Shown here: in pieces, positions 35,283-45,852 of the stretch
Numbering within the stretch: the first letter of the stretch is position 1
Layout: every line of letters begins with the position of its first letter
Source: Bacillus sp. M6-12
GTDB lineage: Bacteria; Bacillota; Bacilli; Bacillales; DSM-1321
Direction of reading: 5' to 3'
NCBI RefSeq assembly: GCF_002860285.1
Contig: NZ_PGVF01000006.1
Coordinates: 248,001-312,000, forward strand
DNA: 64,000 bases
Notes under the pieces: model-generated
Told to the model about the DNA's origin: nothing
What the model saw: only the letters and a program-made list of their open reading frames with translations
Database searches by the model: none
Position numbers and translations under genes: made by a program

Positions 35283-36001
35283 CTTTGGAGTGTATGGGTA
35301 AATCGGTAACGGTCAGCCCGAAATGTGGATTTAACATACTCAAATGGTGTCCCGTCATCAAGAAAAGATATTCTTGTCATTTTCAGTACAGGGGAGCCGG
35401 GCTTTATCTGCAATACCTGGGCCTCTTCCTCATTGGCGGCAAGAGCCTCTATTTCCTGCTTTGCTTCATATATGTGAAGTCCTAATTTTTTCTCTATATA
35501 GCTATAAAAAGAGCCTATAGCCTGTTCCTCGGTGATGTCACCAGCCAATTCCGCAGGTAAATATGCCGTTTCGAGTGCCATGGGAAGCTGATCGGCAAGC
35601 CGGATCCGCTGGATAATCAGAACTTTGTTTAGTTCTGTAAGCTTTAAGATGCTTGCTATTTGTTTATTGGCTGGTTCCTTTTTAAAATAAAGGACGACGT
35701 TCTCGGGGTTCATTCCTTTTTTTAGCATTTCCTCTGAAAAACTTGTCAGGCCATGCAGTGTTTGTTCTACCTTCTTTTTGCTGACAAAGGTGCCTTTTCC
35801 TTTTTGCCGGCAGAGATAGCCATCATTAACCAGGTTCGTCAATGCCTGTCTTACTGTCATGCGGCTGATTTGATAACAATCGGCGTATTCCCGTTCAGAA
35901 GGGATGGCGGTATCCTCTTTCAGAACACCTTCCTCAATTTGCTGTCTGATCAATTCCTCTAACTGATGATAAATAGGTATAGGAGACTTTTTATCAATCA
36001 T
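35276..36001 (-). CDS. nagR: GntR/HutC-family regulator of GlcNAc use
   Basis: 241 aa. The N-terminal winged helix (about 1-70; PIYHQLEELIRQQIEEG, SEREYADCYQISRMTVRQAL) and the UTRA effector domain (about 85-235) define the HutC subfamily. NagR (YvoA) represses nagAB and nagP and is released by glucosamine-6-P or GlcNAc-6-P. Its ATG overlaps the nagB stop by 4 bp. A dre-type operator lies upstream of nagA, so the operon is probably autoregulated. Confidence 0.93.
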   Translation of the reverse strand: MIDKKSPIPIYHQLEELIRQQIEEGVLKEDTAIPSEREYADCYQISRMTVRQALTNLVNDGYLCRQKGKGTFVSKKKVEQTLHGLTSFSEEMLKKGMNPENVVLYFKKEPANKQIASILKLTELNKVLIIQRIRLADQLPMALETAYLPAELAGDITEEQAIGSFYSYIEKKLGLHIYEAKQEIEALAANEEEAQVLQIKPGSPVLKMTRISFLDDGTPFEYVKSTFRADRYRFTHTLQRN

Positions 36002-36747
36002 TCAAAAACCATTCCCTCGCATAATTTAAAGGCATCGCTGTCTGCTATAATTGTCACGTTTTTATGCAGTTTTAGTGCGGAAGCAGGAAAATTCTCTGAA
36101 ACCTCTTCGGTGAGCAGCCGCTTTATCGCTGGAGCTTTTGCTGAACCGGATGCCAGCAGAATAATTTCTTTGCTGTCCAATATGCTTGAGATACCCATTG
36201 TGATGGCCTGTGAGGGCACCTCATCCATATTGCTGAAAAAACGGGAGTTAGCCATCCTGGTGCTGTTTTCCAGCCTGACAATACGGGTTCTGCTTGAAAA
36301 GGGGGTTCCGGGTTCATTAAATCCAATATGGCCATTTTGCCCGATTCCTAATATTTGCATATCAACTCCGCCGAGCTGCTCGATTAGTTTATCATAACGT
36401 TTGGCTTCCAGGTCAGGGTCATCCGTTATACCATTCGGGATATGAGAATGTTCAGGATGTATGTCTATATAACGGAAAAGCTTTTCATACATAAAGCTGT
36501 GGTAGCTGTTGGGATTGTTTTTCTTAAGGCCGATATACTCATCCAGATTCACAGTCTTAATTCCCCGGTAGCTGGTTCCGTTTTTTCTGTGATCTTCAAT
36601 TAATGCACAGTATAGTCCTTCAGGTGAGCTGCCTGTTGCCAATCCAAGTACCATGTCAGGCTGTTCCTTTATTTTTTCAATTACCTTATTTGCTCCTAGC
36701 CGGCTCATTGAATCATAGTTTTCAGTTTTAATAATGGTAAATCTCAT
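35998..36747 (-). CDS. nagB: Glucosamine-6-phosphate deaminase
   Basis: 249 aa, the short Bacillus-type NagB. It converts glucosamine-6-P to fructose-6-P and ammonia, feeding amino sugar into glycolysis. Visible motifs are GLATGSSPEGLY, the active-site TVNLDEYIGL (catalytic Asp), GIGQNGHIGFNEPG with the conserved Asp/His/Glu region, and AITMGISSIL. There is no allosteric C-terminal extension as in E. coli. Middle gene of nagA-nagB-nagR. Confidence 0.96.
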   Translation of the reverse strand: MRFTIIKTENYDSMSRLGANKVIEKIKEQPDMVLGLATGSSPEGLYCALIEDHRKNGTSYRGIKTVNLDEYIGLKKNNPNSYHSFMYEKLFRYIDIHPEHSHIPNGITDDPDLEAKRYDKLIEQLGGVDMQILGIGQNGHIGFNEPGTPFSSRTRIVRLENSTRMANSRFFSNMDEVPSQAITMGISSILDSKEIILLASGSAKAPAIKRLLTEEVSENFPASALKLHKNVTIIADSDAFKLCEGMVFE

Positions 36748-36770
36748 TTATGTCACCTCACATACTATTT

Positions 36771-37949
36771 TTATGAAGTTTCACACAGCTTTCCGCGGCA
36801 GAAGGTCATGTATACTTCTAGTTCGGGAGTGAGAATTACCAGATCGGCATCCTTCCCGGCCGCTATGCTTCCTTTGCGGGAAAAAACTCCAAGCTGTTTT
36901 GCAGGGTTGGAGGAAGCCATTTGGATAATCTCCATCAAACTTAAGCCAGTGAAGGAGATCATGTTTTTTATTGAATCTATCATTCTTAAAACACTTCCTG
37001 CCAGGGTACCATCCTTTAGGAGGGCCTTGCCGCAGGAAACGGAAACATCCTGTCCGCCCAAATCATACACTCCGTTCTTCAGGCATTTTGCGCGCATCGC
37101 ATCGGTAATTAAGATAATGTTTTCGATTCCTTTGGCTTTTACTGCAAGCTCTACCATTTCAGGACGTACATGGATACCGTCCGAAATGATTTCTGCTTTC
37201 AGTTCGTCGAATAGAAGTGCAGCTCCAGCTGTTCCGGGCTCCCGATGATGAAGGCCGCGCATGCCGTTAAACAGGTGGGTCACATGAGTAGCCCCTGCTT
37301 GCACAGCCGCTTTCACATCTTCATAAGTAGCATCAGAATGGCCAATGGAGGCGAGTACTCCAGTTTCGTATAGAAACTGTATTAGCTCAATTCCGTTTTG
37401 CTGCTCAGGAGCCAGTGTCACAAGCCTGATGTTATGACCGGACATCTGCTGCCATTTATAGAACAATTCGATGTCAGGAGGGAGGATATACTCTGCGGGC
37501 TGAGCTCCTTTCCTGCTTTCATTGATAAAGGGACCTTCCAAATGGATGCCCAGTACTTCTGCACAACCCGGAGCATTATGATTTTTCATATATTCACCCG
37601 CATTCTCAAGAGCGGCCTCTATTTCTGCTTTCCCTTGGGTAATGGTTGTTGCAAGAAAGCTGGTCGTTCCCTCCAGGGGCAGATGTGAAGCAATAGTCCT
37701 CAGAGTTTCAGGAGTTCCATCCATTGTATCGGCACCAGCAGCACCATGAATATGGACATCGATAAAACCCGGGACAATCTTTGACCCTTTCGGCAAAGTA
37801 ATAGTAACTTCTCCATTATTCCGGGGCGCATGCTCCATCGGTCCTGCCTTGCTGATTTTTCCCTCTTCTATAAGCAAAAATCCATTTGGGATGATTTCGT
37901 TTTCAAAATAGACCTCGCCATGGGTTAAAAGTATTTTTGAATCCGCCAT
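36771..37949 (-). CDS. nagA: N-acetylglucosamine-6-phosphate deacetylase
   Basis: 392 aa amidohydrolase converting GlcNAc-6-P to GlcN-6-P and acetate. Metal-binding motif is in PGFIDVHIHGAAG, then EGPF, GHSDATYEDV, THLFNGM and the catalytic aspartate in LITDAM. First gene of the operon. A TATAAT -10 and a TAGACA -35 lying inside a dre-like operator are found just upstream (minus strand). Confidence 0.96.
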   Translation of the reverse strand: MADSKILLTHGEVYFENEIIPNGFLLIEEGKISKAGPMEHAPRNNGEVTITLPKGSKIVPGFIDVHIHGAAGADTMDGTPETLRTIASHLPLEGTTSFLATTITQGKAEIEAALENAGEYMKNHNAPGCAEVLGIHLEGPFINESRKGAQPAEYILPPDIELFYKWQQMSGHNIRLVTLAPEQQNGIELIQFLYETGVLASIGHSDATYEDVKAAVQAGATHVTHLFNGMRGLHHREPGTAGAALLFDELKAEIISDGIHVRPEMVELAVKAKGIENIILITDAMRAKCLKNGVYDLGGQDVSVSCGKALLKDGTLAGSVLRMIDSIKNMISFTGLSLMEIIQMASSNPAKQLGVFSRKGSIAAGKDADLVILTPELEVYMTFCRGKLCETS

Positions 37950-38001
37950 TTGAGTAACTCCTTTTTTATTTATAAACTTGTTCTATTGTTAGAAAAAGGA
38001 A

Positions 38002-38048
38002 TAGTTTTTCTAATTATATTGGAGTCGACATCTAGTTGTCTAGACCAC
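38002..38048 (-). promoter_or_regulatory. nagA promoter overlapped by a dre-type NagR operator
   Basis: On the minus strand GTGGTCTAGACAACTAGAT (plus 38030-38048) resembles the dre element TGGTCTAGACCA bound by NagR/DasR regulators (10 of 12 positions). The TAGACA within it is 18 bp from TATAAT, a plausible sigma-A promoter, so repressor binding would cover the -35. Confidence 0.78.
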
Positions 38049-38172
38049 CTTTTTCTCATAGCAAACTAGATAAGTTTCAGCTGTGTATGTTTGGTTCTTT
38101 CTAAAAAAGTGCTAAAATAAAGAAAGCGTAAAAAATTCTAACTGGCGATGACTCCAAAAGGGGGAACTATAT

Positions 38173-39111
38173 ATGGCAAAGGTTCGTACGAAGGATCTGA
38201 TTGAAGAGTTTAAATTGGAGCTAATCAGTGGTGAAGAAGGCATCAACAAGCCAATTGTAACAAGCGATCTTTCCCGGCCCGGGCTTGAGATGGCCGGTTT
38301 TTTCGATTATTATCCTGCTGAGCGGATTCAGCTGCTTGGAAAATCAGAAATGACTTTCTTTGAAAAGCTGAATGAAAATGAACAACGGATTCGCATGGAA
38401 GAGCTTTGCCGCGACATAACCCCAGGCATCATTATTACCCGTGACCAGGAGGTTCCCCGTGAATTGATAGAAGCATCTGAACGGGAATCAGTTCCTGTGA
38501 TGCGGTCAAGAATGAAAACAACCAGATTGTTCAGCCGTTTGACGAATTACCTGGAAAGCAAACTGGCGCCAACAACAGCCATTCATGGCGTTTTAGTAGA
38601 TATTTACGGAGTTGGTGTATTGATAACAGGTAAAAGCGGCGTTGGTAAAAGTGAAACTGCCCTTGAACTTGTGAAAAGGGGTCACCGGCTGGTAGCTGAC
38701 GATTGTGTAGAAATTCGCCAAGAAGACCAGGACACACTGGTCGGTAATGCTCCAAAGCTGATTGAGCACCTGCTCGAAATCCGCGGGCTGGGCATCATCA
38801 ATGTGATGACGCTATTCGGAGCTGGAGCTGTCCGCAGCTTTAAAAGGATTTCACTAATCATTAATTTGGAGCTATGGGAAAAAAACAAACAATATGACAG
38901 GGTAGGGCTTGATGAAGAAAAATCGAAAATTATCGATACGGAAATTACCAAGCTGACTGTTCCTGTACGTCCAGGAAGAAACCTTGCCGTAATTATTGAA
39001 GTCGCCTCGATGAATTTCCGCCTGAAGCGGATGGGTGTCAATGCAGCGCAGCAATTTTCTGACCGTCTGACTGATGCAATCGGTGAAGAAGGCCAAGAAG
39101 ACTCTTTTTAG
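38173..39111 (+). CDS. hprK: HPr kinase/phosphorylase
   Basis: 312 aa. The bifunctional sensor phosphorylates Ser46 of HPr (and Crh) when fructose-1,6-bisphosphate is high and reverses it when phosphate is high, so it governs CcpA-dependent catabolite repression. H139 precedes the core; Walker A is G153-KSGVGKS-160; HRLVADD at 171-177; the HprK/P signature IRGLGIINV at about 203-211. SD AAAGGGGG precedes the start. Head of an hprK-lgt-yvoD-ppaX-yvoF operon. Its partner Crh is encoded 18 kb downstream. Confidence 0.97.
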   Translation: MAKVRTKDLIEEFKLELISGEEGINKPIVTSDLSRPGLEMAGFFDYYPAERIQLLGKSEMTFFEKLNENEQRIRMEELCRDITPGIIITRDQEVPRELIEASERESVPVMRSRMKTTRLFSRLTNYLESKLAPTTAIHGVLVDIYGVGVLITGKSGVGKSETALELVKRGHRLVADDCVEIRQEDQDTLVGNAPKLIEHLLEIRGLGIINVMTLFGAGAVRSFKRISLIINLELWEKNKQYDRVGLDEEKSKIIDTEITKLTVPVRPGRNLAVIIEVASMNFRLKRMGVNAAQQFSDRLTDAIGEEGQEDSF

Positions 39112-39158
39112 ATATAGAGATAAAAAAGTGAAGTAAACAGTAAAGAGAGGGAGATAGA

Positions 39159-39968
39159 ATGGGTGCAGGAAGTAAGGCAATAGATCCAATTGCGTTTTCA
39201 CTTGGACCGCTTCAAGTACACTGGTATGGGCTGATTATCGGTTCAGCTGTACTGCTGGCTTTATGGCTTGCGATGCGGGAATCTGAGAAAAGAGGTTTGG
39301 GTAAAGATACCTTTGTTGATTTAATTTTGTTTGCCGTTCCAATCGCAATCATTTGCGCAAGGATCTATTATGTTCTTTTTAAATGGGACTTTTATTCGCA
39401 AAATCCGGGCGAAATCATTAAAATATGGCATGGCGGAATTGCCATTCATGGCGCCTTGATAGGGTCTGTTCTGACAGCGATTATCTTTGCGAAAGTAAGG
39501 AATATTTCTTTCTGGAAGCTGGCGGATATAGCTGCTCCCAGTATTCTGCTCGGCCAGGCTATCGGGAGATGGGGGAATTTCATCAACCAGGAAGCACATG
39601 GCGGGGAAGTATCCAGAAGCTTTTTGGAAGGAATTCATTTGCCGCAGTTTATTATCAATCAAATGCAGATTGACGGAACCTATTATCATCCAACCTTTTT
39701 GTATGAGTCGCTATGGAGCCTGTTGGGTGTAGTCATCCTGATAGCATTGAGAAGGGCGAACCTGCTGCGCGGGGAAATGTTTTTAATTTATGTGATCTGG
39801 TATTCTATCGGCCGTTTCTTTATCGAAGGGCTTCGGACTGATAGCCTTATGCTTACAGAAAGCCTTAGGATTGCCCAGGTCATTTCTATTGTGCTGATAG
39901 CCTTGGCTGTGATCCTGATCGTCTTCAGAAGAGTAAAAGGGATAAATAAAAGATATGTAGACGCGTAG
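39159..39968 (+). CDS. lgt: Prolipoprotein diacylglyceryl transferase
   Basis: 269 aa with seven membrane segments. It transfers diacylglycerol from phosphatidylglycerol to the lipobox cysteine of prolipoproteins (CccB in this window is a candidate substrate). The Lgt signature [14 protein letters not shown] is intact, as is the early RIYYVLF region with the essential His in [12 protein letters not shown]. It is 47 bp behind hprK with AGAGGGAGAT before the ATG. Confidence 0.96.
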   Translation: MGAGSKAIDPIAFSLGPLQVHWYGLIIGSAVLLALWLAMRESEKRGLGKDTFVDLILFAVPIAIICARIYYVLFKWDFYSQNPGEIIKIWHGGIAIHGALIGSVLTAIIFAKVRNISFWKLADIAAPSILLGQAIGRWGNFINQEAHGGEVSRSFLEGIHLPQFIINQMQIDGTYYHPTFLYESLWSLLGVVILIALRRANLLRGEMFLIYVIWYSIGRFFIEGLRTDSLMLTESLRIAQVISIVLIALAVILIVFRRVKGINKRYVDA

Positions 39969-39992
39969 CTGCTGCTCGGGAGGGGAAATGGC

Positions 39993-40940
39993 ATGCTGAA
40001 AAACTCTGCCAGAAAGGGGCTGGAGGTTGGCCTTAAAACAACCTGGACACTCGGAAAGGTTATATTTCCTATTACTTTAATTGTTTTTATATTGCAGTTT
40101 ACCCCTGTTCTGGAGTGGGTGATTTCCGTAATCTCTCCTTTTATGAAAGTGCTGGGTTTGTCTGGTGACGCTGCTATACCGCTTGTGATCGGCAATTTTC
40201 TGAACCTGTACGCTGCAATCGGGGCTATTTTAACACTGGAACTGCCGGTAAAAGAAGTATTTATCATTGCGGTCATGCTTTCTTTTTCACATAATATGCT
40301 GGTTGAATCAAGCGTTGCCTTGAAGGTTGGAGTCAAACTGTGGGTAATTGTGGCTGTCCGCATAGGGCTTGCTATCCTGTCAGCCATAATCATAAACATT
40401 GTCTGGCAGGGAGGCTCCGAAATAGCTCAGTACGGCCTTGTCAGCTCTCAGACTCCTGAACTGTCAGGCTGGAGTTCGATTCTTTTGGCTGGCCTGCAAA
40501 AAGCAGCATTCGGAATTCTCCAGCTGGCGTTAATTGTTATTCCGCTTATGATTATTATTCAAATTATGAAGGATCTAAATTGGCTAACGGTTTTTTCAAA
40601 GAAAATTGCTCCATTTACTAGGATGCTTGGAATGAAGGAAAATACGTCAATGACGATGGTTGCCGGTTTGACGATTGGCCTGGCGTATGGGGCTGGGGTC
40701 ATGATACAGGCTGTTAAAGAGGATAATGTCAGCAAAAAGGATATGACGCTGGCGTTTATCTTTCTGGTGGCCTGCCACGCTGTTGTAGAGGACACTCTAA
40801 TTTTTATCCCGCTTGGCATCCCGGTTTTACCATTGTTTTTAATAAGGATTACCGTAGCAATCCTGCTGACGGTGACAATCTCTTTTATATGGAACCGTGC
40901 AGAATTGACAAGAAGGAAGGAAGCTTCATATGAGCACTGA
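39993..40940 (+). CDS. yvoD: Nucleoside-recognition-domain membrane protein (YvoD)
   Basis: 315 aa with about eight TM segments and two Gate/nucleoside-recognition-like halves ([40 protein letters not shown]), as in SpmA/SpmB and YvoD proteins. The transported molecule is unknown. It is preceded by GGGAGGGGAAATGGC. It overlaps ppaX by 11 bp and keeps the B. subtilis gene order. Confidence 0.85.
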   Translation: MLKNSARKGLEVGLKTTWTLGKVIFPITLIVFILQFTPVLEWVISVISPFMKVLGLSGDAAIPLVIGNFLNLYAAIGAILTLELPVKEVFIIAVMLSFSHNMLVESSVALKVGVKLWVIVAVRIGLAILSAIIINIVWQGGSEIAQYGLVSSQTPELSGWSSILLAGLQKAAFGILQLALIVIPLMIIIQIMKDLNWLTVFSKKIAPFTRMLGMKENTSMTMVAGLTIGLAYGAGVMIQAVKEDNVSKKDMTLAFIFLVACHAVVEDTLIFIPLGIPVLPLFLIRITVAILLTVTISFIWNRAELTRRKEASYEH

Positions 40941-41583
40941 TATTACAACCTTATTATTTGATTTAGATGGAACACTAATCAATACAAATGATTTAATTAT
41001 CGCTTCTTTTACAGCAACATTGAATCATTACTATCCTGATAAATATCAGCGGGAAGACATCCTGCCATTCATGGGACCGCCTTTATATGACACGTTTGTC
41101 TCCTTAGACCCGGAGCGGGTGGAAGAAATGATCGCCCGATATCGCGAGCATAATCTGGCAAACCACGATTTGATGGTGAAAGAGTTTGACGGTGTTTATG
41201 ACACGGTTAAAGCATTGAAGGAAGCTGGCTATAAGCTGGCGATTGTGTCGACAAAAATTCATGATACGGTGGTAAGAGGCCTGCGCGTGGCACGGCTGGA
41301 GGAATTTTTTGATGTAGTGATCGGGCTGGATGACGTTGAAAATGCCAAACCCGATCCGGAGCCGGTGCTAAAGGCTTTAAGGCTCCTTAATTCAGAGCCG
41401 GAGGAGTCCATAATGGTCGGTGACAATCACCATGATGTGCTTGCTGGGAAAAATGCGGGGACAAAAACCGCGGGAGTGGCCTGGACGGCAAAAGGCCGTG
41501 AGTATTTAGATCAATTTGAGCCTGACTTTATGCTGAACAGCATGGAGGACTTGCTTGACATTTTAAAGGTAGCTGAAAAATGA
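40930..41583 (+). CDS. ppaX: Pyrophosphatase PpaX (HAD family)
   Basis: 217 aa HAD hydrolase. Nucleophile motif DLDGTLINT (about 11-19), motif II in LAIVSTK, a lysine near motif III ([10 protein letters not shown]) and motif [10 protein letters not shown]. In B. subtilis PpaX hydrolyses the pyrophosphate made when HprK dephosphorylates P-Ser-HPr, which explains its place in the hprK operon. It overlaps yvoD and yvoF. Confidence 0.94.
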   Translation: MSTDITTLLFDLDGTLINTNDLIIASFTATLNHYYPDKYQREDILPFMGPPLYDTFVSLDPERVEEMIARYREHNLANHDLMVKEFDGVYDTVKALKEAGYKLAIVSTKIHDTVVRGLRVARLEEFFDVVIGLDDVENAKPDPEPVLKALRLLNSEPEESIMVGDNHHDVLAGKNAGTKTAGVAWTAKGREYLDQFEPDFMLNSMEDLLDILKVAEK

Positions 41584-42104
41584 GGCGTACTACCAGGCAT
41601 CCAGTCAGCGGAGCGAATTCCCTCTGGCATGTTTATAAAACAGTTCCGTTTTTTAAGGTCGTAAAAAATTTCGCTGTGATCCAGATGGCCAGGTACACTC
41701 CTTTCCTAGGTGTGAAAAATTGGCTGTACCGCACCTTTTTGAACATGAAGGTCGGGGATCAGACGTCATTTGCCCTGATGGTGATGCTTGATGTGATGTT
41801 TCCCGAAAAAATATCGGTAGGGCGCAATTCGGTAATCGGCTATAATACAACGATACTGGCCCATGAGTATTTAATCGAGGAATACCGTCTGGGAGAGGTT
41901 GAAATCGGCAGCGAGGTTATGATTGGGGCCAATTCAACCATCCTTCCAGGAGTGAAAATTGGCGACCGGGCAATTGTTTCTGCGGGAACCCTTGTTCATA
42001 AAGATGTGCCGGCAGGCTGCTTTGTCGGCGGCAATCCAATGAGAGTAATATATACAATGGAAGAAATGGAAGAGCGGAAAAAAGCGGATCTTGCTAAAGT
42101 ATGA
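41580..42104 (+). CDS. yvoF: Hexapeptide-repeat acyltransferase (YvoF)
   Basis: 174 aa. The C-terminal half shows left-handed beta-helix hexapeptide repeats ([56 protein letters not shown]), as in O-acetyltransferases of the CysE/LacA type. The acceptor is unknown. Its ATG overlaps the ppaX stop (ATGA). Last gene of the hprK operon, with a hairpin terminator at 42151. Confidence 0.88.
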   Translation: MRRTTRHPVSGANSLWHVYKTVPFFKVVKNFAVIQMARYTPFLGVKNWLYRTFLNMKVGDQTSFALMVMLDVMFPEKISVGRNSVIGYNTTILAHEYLIEEYRLGEVEIGSEVMIGANSTILPGVKIGDRAIVSAGTLVHKDVPAGCFVGGNPMRVIYTMEEMEERKKADLAKV

Positions 42105-42150
42105 GAACCATAGAGCGGGCTGTTTTTATGTAATTAACAATGAATCTGAT

Positions 42151-42191
42151 TAGGGAATTGCCCGTAAAAAGGCTAATTCCCTATTATTTTT
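42151..42191. terminator. Bidirectional terminator between yvoF and a small convergent gene
   Basis: TAGGGAATT (42151-42159) / AATTCCCTA (42175-42183), followed by TTATTTTT on the plus strand. The minus strand carries a less pronounced T-rich flank. Confidence 0.82.
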
Positions 42192-42318
42192 CCAGTAAAA
42201 TGGATAATTCATCTTCAAGATGTTTCATGACATCCTGATACGTAATATTTTGCTCTTTTTGAGCGGTTTCATATGTTGATTTTAAGATTTCTACAAAGTA
42301 TTCATATTTCGTGTCCAT
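42184..42318 (-). CDS. Small protein of 44 aa, unknown
   Basis: ATG 42318 to TAA 42184: MDTKYEYFVEILKSTYETAQ, then a helical stretch ending HLEDELSILLEK. It is acidic, helical and without signal or TM. GGAAA lies about 9 bases upstream. It is convergent with yvoF and its stop is embedded in the shared terminator, which supports it being a real gene. Function unknown. Confidence 0.5.
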   Translation of the reverse strand: MDTKYEYFVEILKSTYETAQKEQNITYQDVMKHLEDELSILLEK

Positions 42319-42620
42319 AATTATTGTTTTCCATGTTGTATTAGACGTTCATTTCCTATACCCGTAAAAAAGCCCGCTAAACTTGCTTAATAACTTTACA
42401 TTTATAAAAACAATACCGATAAGCTGGGAAAAAGCTGCTTACATAATTTTCTGTTTTTTCTCTGGTTTTTTGGGCTCTTTTCCTTGACGCGATTCTTAAG
42501 TGGCGGTACACTACTATTAACTTCACTATATTAGCATATTAGCGAACTAAAGGATTTGTAAAATATATCGTTTTTGGAATAATATATAGATTAGATATTT
42601 CAGGTATAGGATGTGCTGTC
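42319..42620. other. Upstream region of the his operon
   Basis: Contains the hisZ promoter at 42484-42512 and about 110 bp of leader. I looked for a T-box (AGGGTGGNACCGCG) or a histidine-rich leader peptide and saw neither. Confidence 0.5.
42484..42512 (+). promoter_or_regulatory. Probable sigma-A promoter of the his operon
   Basis: TTGACG (42484-42489), 17-bp spacer, TACACT (42507-42512). No other gene intervenes before hisZ. Confidence 0.6.
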
Positions 42621-43796
42621 ATGACCAAGCTGTTTATGTTTGAGAAGCCACTAGGTATGAGGGACACGCTTCCGTTGTTGTATGAAGCGAAGTCAGCAGT
42701 AAGAAAAAAAATGACCGATGAAATAAAGCTGTGGGGCTATCAATTTATTGAAACGCCTGCACTTGAATATTATGAAACAGTAGGCGAGGCTTCAGCTATA
42801 TTAGATCAGCAGCTGTTTAAACTGCTTGACCAGCAAGGTCATACGCTGGTTCTTCGGCCTGATATGACTGCTCCAATTGCCCGTGTAGCAGCCTCCAGGC
42901 TCTTAAATCAGCAAATTCCAGTTCGCCTGGCTTATGATGCGAATGTATACCGCGCCCAGCAGCGGGAAGGCGGCCGGCCGGCGGAATTTGAACAGATTGG
43001 CATCGAGTGCATTGGAAATGACACTGTCAGCGCTGAAACGGAAAGCATCGCTCTGATGGTGTCGGCACTTAAAACGGCAGGTTTGGCAGAATTTCAAGTG
43101 TCGATCGGCCATATTGGATTTGTCCAGGCGCTTTTCTTAAATATTCTAGGTACAGAAGAGCGGGCAAGTGTTTTGAGGAAGTTTTTATATGATAAAAATT
43201 ATGTAGGTTATCGGGAGCATGTAAAATCGCTTTCGTTATCCTCCATTGATAAACAGAGGCTTCTGGATTTTCTCAGCTTAAGGGGCGGGGTTGATACCTT
43301 GCAAAAAGCGGAAACACTTATGGAAAATGCTGCAGGAGCAGCTGCGCTTTCGGAATTAAGGGAAATCATGGAGCAATTAAACGACCATGATGCGGCACAT
43401 ATGGTCCATATAGATTTAACTCTTATCAGTCATATGAGTTATTATACTGGCCCGTTATTTGAAGTGTATGCCGGAAATATCGGTTCTCCGGTCGGAAATG
43501 GCGGCCGTTACAGTAATTTGCTCAAAAAGTTTGGCCGCGATGTACCTGCTACCGGTTTTGCGGTCCATGTAGATAAATTGGTGGAAGCACTGGGCGAGCC
43601 TGAGTCTGCTGAACAGGTGTCCTGTATTCTCTTTAGCCAGGAAAGAAGAAAAGAAGCGCTGGAATGTGCCCAGGAAAAAAGACGGAATGGAATAAGGGCA
43701 GTTGTTCAGGATATTAATTCGGTCCAGGATGTAGACAGATTTACGGCTGCTTACCAAGAGGTTGAATTATTTATAGGGGGGAAGCGGGATGAATGA
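42621..43796 (+). CDS. hisZ: ATP phosphoribosyltransferase regulatory subunit HisZ
   Basis: 391 aa histidyl-tRNA-synthetase paralogue without aminoacylation function. It pairs with short HisG to form the first enzyme of histidine synthesis and confers feedback inhibition. Class II aaRS-like motifs are [40 protein letters not shown] and [11 protein letters not shown]. It overlaps hisG by 8 bp. The presence of HisZ agrees with the short HisG next door. Confidence 0.95.
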   Translation: MTKLFMFEKPLGMRDTLPLLYEAKSAVRKKMTDEIKLWGYQFIETPALEYYETVGEASAILDQQLFKLLDQQGHTLVLRPDMTAPIARVAASRLLNQQIPVRLAYDANVYRAQQREGGRPAEFEQIGIECIGNDTVSAETESIALMVSALKTAGLAEFQVSIGHIGFVQALFLNILGTEERASVLRKFLYDKNYVGYREHVKSLSLSSIDKQRLLDFLSLRGGVDTLQKAETLMENAAGAAALSELREIMEQLNDHDAAHMVHIDLTLISHMSYYTGPLFEVYAGNIGSPVGNGGRYSNLLKKFGRDVPATGFAVHVDKLVEALGEPESAEQVSCILFSQERRKEALECAQEKRRNGIRAVVQDINSVQDVDRFTAAYQEVELFIGGKRDE

Positions 43797-44442
43797 GTAT
43801 GTAACAATTGCCATGCCAAAGGGGCGGATTTTTGAAGAAGCCCTGGAATTATTGCGCAAGGCAGGCTTCGTCCTTCCGCCTGAATTCGATGATTCCCGCA
43901 AGCTGATTTTAGAAGTGGAAGAAGAAAAGCTTCGCTTCTTTCTGGCTAAACCGATGGATGTTGTTACATATGTTGAACATGGTGTGGCCGATATTGGCAT
44001 TGCAGGCAAGGACGTTATGCTTGAAGAGGAAAGAGTCGTATACGAACTGCTGGATTTGAAGATTAGTGCTTGTTATCTTGCAGTGGCTGGCTTGCCGGAT
44101 ACAAAGATGAGTGATGTTGCTCCAAAGGTTGCCAGCAAATACCCAAACATTGCCTCCAGCTATTTTCGAGAGCAGGGAGAACAGGTTGAAATTATCAAGC
44201 TGAATGGGTCCATTGAGCTGGCTCCCATGATTGGGCTTGCTGAAAGGATCGTTGATATTGTTTCAACAGGGCAAACATTAAAGGAAAATGGATTGGTTGA
44301 GTATTCGAGGATTGCTTCTGTTACTTCTCGTCTGATTGCCAATCCCGTCAGCTTCCGGCTTAAGGAAGAGCGGATATCTGAAATTGTCGATCGTCTTGCA
44401 GCAGTTATTGATAGATTAGAATCCGGAGAATCAGTATTTTAA
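43789..44442 (+). CDS. hisG: ATP phosphoribosyltransferase, short form
   Basis: 217 aa, the short HisG lacking the C-terminal regulatory domain. It condenses ATP and PRPP, the committed step of histidine synthesis. Motifs: [16 protein letters not shown] at the start, [16 protein letters not shown], and the PRPP-binding [27 protein letters not shown] lies in the end of hisZ. Confidence 0.97.
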   Translation: MNEYVTIAMPKGRIFEEALELLRKAGFVLPPEFDDSRKLILEVEEEKLRFFLAKPMDVVTYVEHGVADIGIAGKDVMLEEERVVYELLDLKISACYLAVAGLPDTKMSDVAPKVASKYPNIASSYFREQGEQVEIIKLNGSIELAPMIGLAERIVDIVSTGQTLKENGLVEYSRIASVTSRLIANPVSFRLKEERISEIVDRLAAVIDRLESGESVF

Positions 44443-44486
44443 ACTTTTCTCAGATGACAGTAATAACGCAGAAAAGAGGCACAGAA

Positions 44487-45752
44487 ATGGAAATAGAACA
44501 ATTAGCCGAAGGTCTCTCTTTAAAGCGGTCGGTTGAAACCGGAACAGAAGAGCAGCGCGAGGCAGTGAAAGAGATCATTCTTAAGGTAAGGAATGAAGGA
44601 GACAGTGCTCTGTATGAATTAACGCGCAGATTTGATGGAGTCGATCTTAATAGTTTAAAAATTACCGAGAATGAAATAAATGATGCATTGAAGGAATTAA
44701 GTAAGGAGCACGTGGCAATCATTCGCGAGGCGGCAGAGAACATCCAGGGCTTTCACGGAAAACAACTGCGTAATTCCTGGATTTCAACGGATGAAAACGG
44801 CACGATGCTCGGACAAAAAATTACGCCCCTGGATTCTGTTGGTGTCTACGTGCCCGGGGGAACAGCTGCTTATCCTTCGTCTGTTCTGATGAATGTATTG
44901 CCTGCCAAAGCTGCTGGAGTAAAACGGATTGTGATGGTTACCCCGCCTTCCAAGAATGGGGGCATATCGCCAGCTGTGCTGGCGGCAGCCAATATCGCCG
45001 GCGTCACTGAAATTTACAGTATAGGCGGAGCTCAGGCGGTAGCGGCTCTGGCATATGGCACGGAAACGATTGAAAGAGTCGATAAAATTGTCGGTCCTGG
45101 AAATATTTTTGTCGCCCTTGCAAAGCGTGAAGTATTCGGGGATGTGGACATTGACATGATTGCCGGACCGAGCGAGATTGCGGTTCTGGCAGATGATACG
45201 GCGATACCTGCAGAAGTGGCAGCAGACCTGTTATCTCAGGCTGAGCATGATACCCGTGCCTGCAGTGTGCTGGTTACCACTTCAATGGAGCTTGCTGAAG
45301 GTGTTGCAGCCGAAGTCGAAAAACAGCTTGCCGGCCTCCCGCGTGAGGAAATTGCAAGGGCAGCCATTAAGGAGTTTGGCCGGATTTTTGTAACGGATAC
45401 CATGGATTCGGCGATTTCAGCAGTGAACGAGCTGGCGCCCGAGCATTTGGAAATCATCACCCGGGACCCCATGAATGTAATGGCAAAAGTCCGCCATGCC
45501 GGAGCGATTTTTCTTGGAAGGTACAGTTCAGAGCCTGTGGGCGACTATTTTGCCGGACCTAACCATGTACTGCCGACAAACGGAACAGCCCGGTTTTCCA
45601 GTCCGTTGAATGTCGATGATTTCCAAAAGAAATCAAGCATCATTATGTACAGCGAGGAAACATTTAAAGCCAATTCTGAGAAAATAGCAGCATTTGCAAG
45701 GCTGGAAGGGCTTGAAGCGCATGCGCGGGCTATTGAGGCTCGCACAAAATAA
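44487..45752 (+). CDS. hisD: Histidinol dehydrogenase
   Basis: 421 aa from ATG 44487, which has AAGAGGC at the right distance; an earlier ATG at 44454 has no ribosome site and would add 11 residues. It catalyses the last two NAD-dependent steps to histidine. Conserved segments are [19 protein letters not shown], the zinc/catalytic region [18 protein letters not shown] and [18 protein letters not shown] 100-bp gap precedes hisB, the widest within the operon. Confidence 0.96.
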   Translation: MEIEQLAEGLSLKRSVETGTEEQREAVKEIILKVRNEGDSALYELTRRFDGVDLNSLKITENEINDALKELSKEHVAIIREAAENIQGFHGKQLRNSWISTDENGTMLGQKITPLDSVGVYVPGGTAAYPSSVLMNVLPAKAAGVKRIVMVTPPSKNGGISPAVLAAANIAGVTEIYSIGGAQAVAALAYGTETIERVDKIVGPGNIFVALAKREVFGDVDIDMIAGPSEIAVLADDTAIPAEVAADLLSQAEHDTRACSVLVTTSMELAEGVAAEVEKQLAGLPREEIARAAIKEFGRIFVTDTMDSAISAVNELAPEHLEIITRDPMNVMAKVRHAGAIFLGRYSSEPVGDYFAGPNHVLPTNGTARFSSPLNVDDFQKKSSIIMYSEETFKANSEKIAAFARLEGLEAHARAIEARTK

Positions 45753-45852
45753 TTGGAATGTTGATGGTCCTCTATAACAAGCAGAAATAATATTAAGGAC
45801 CTTGTCCAATGAAGAGTGGAATAGTGATTACTAACCGAGGGGGTTTTTGCGG

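Noticed and set aside
42319..42620. T-box riboswitch or His-rich leader peptide before hisZ
   Set aside because: No AGGGTGGNACCGCG motif, specifier loop or run of His codons was found.
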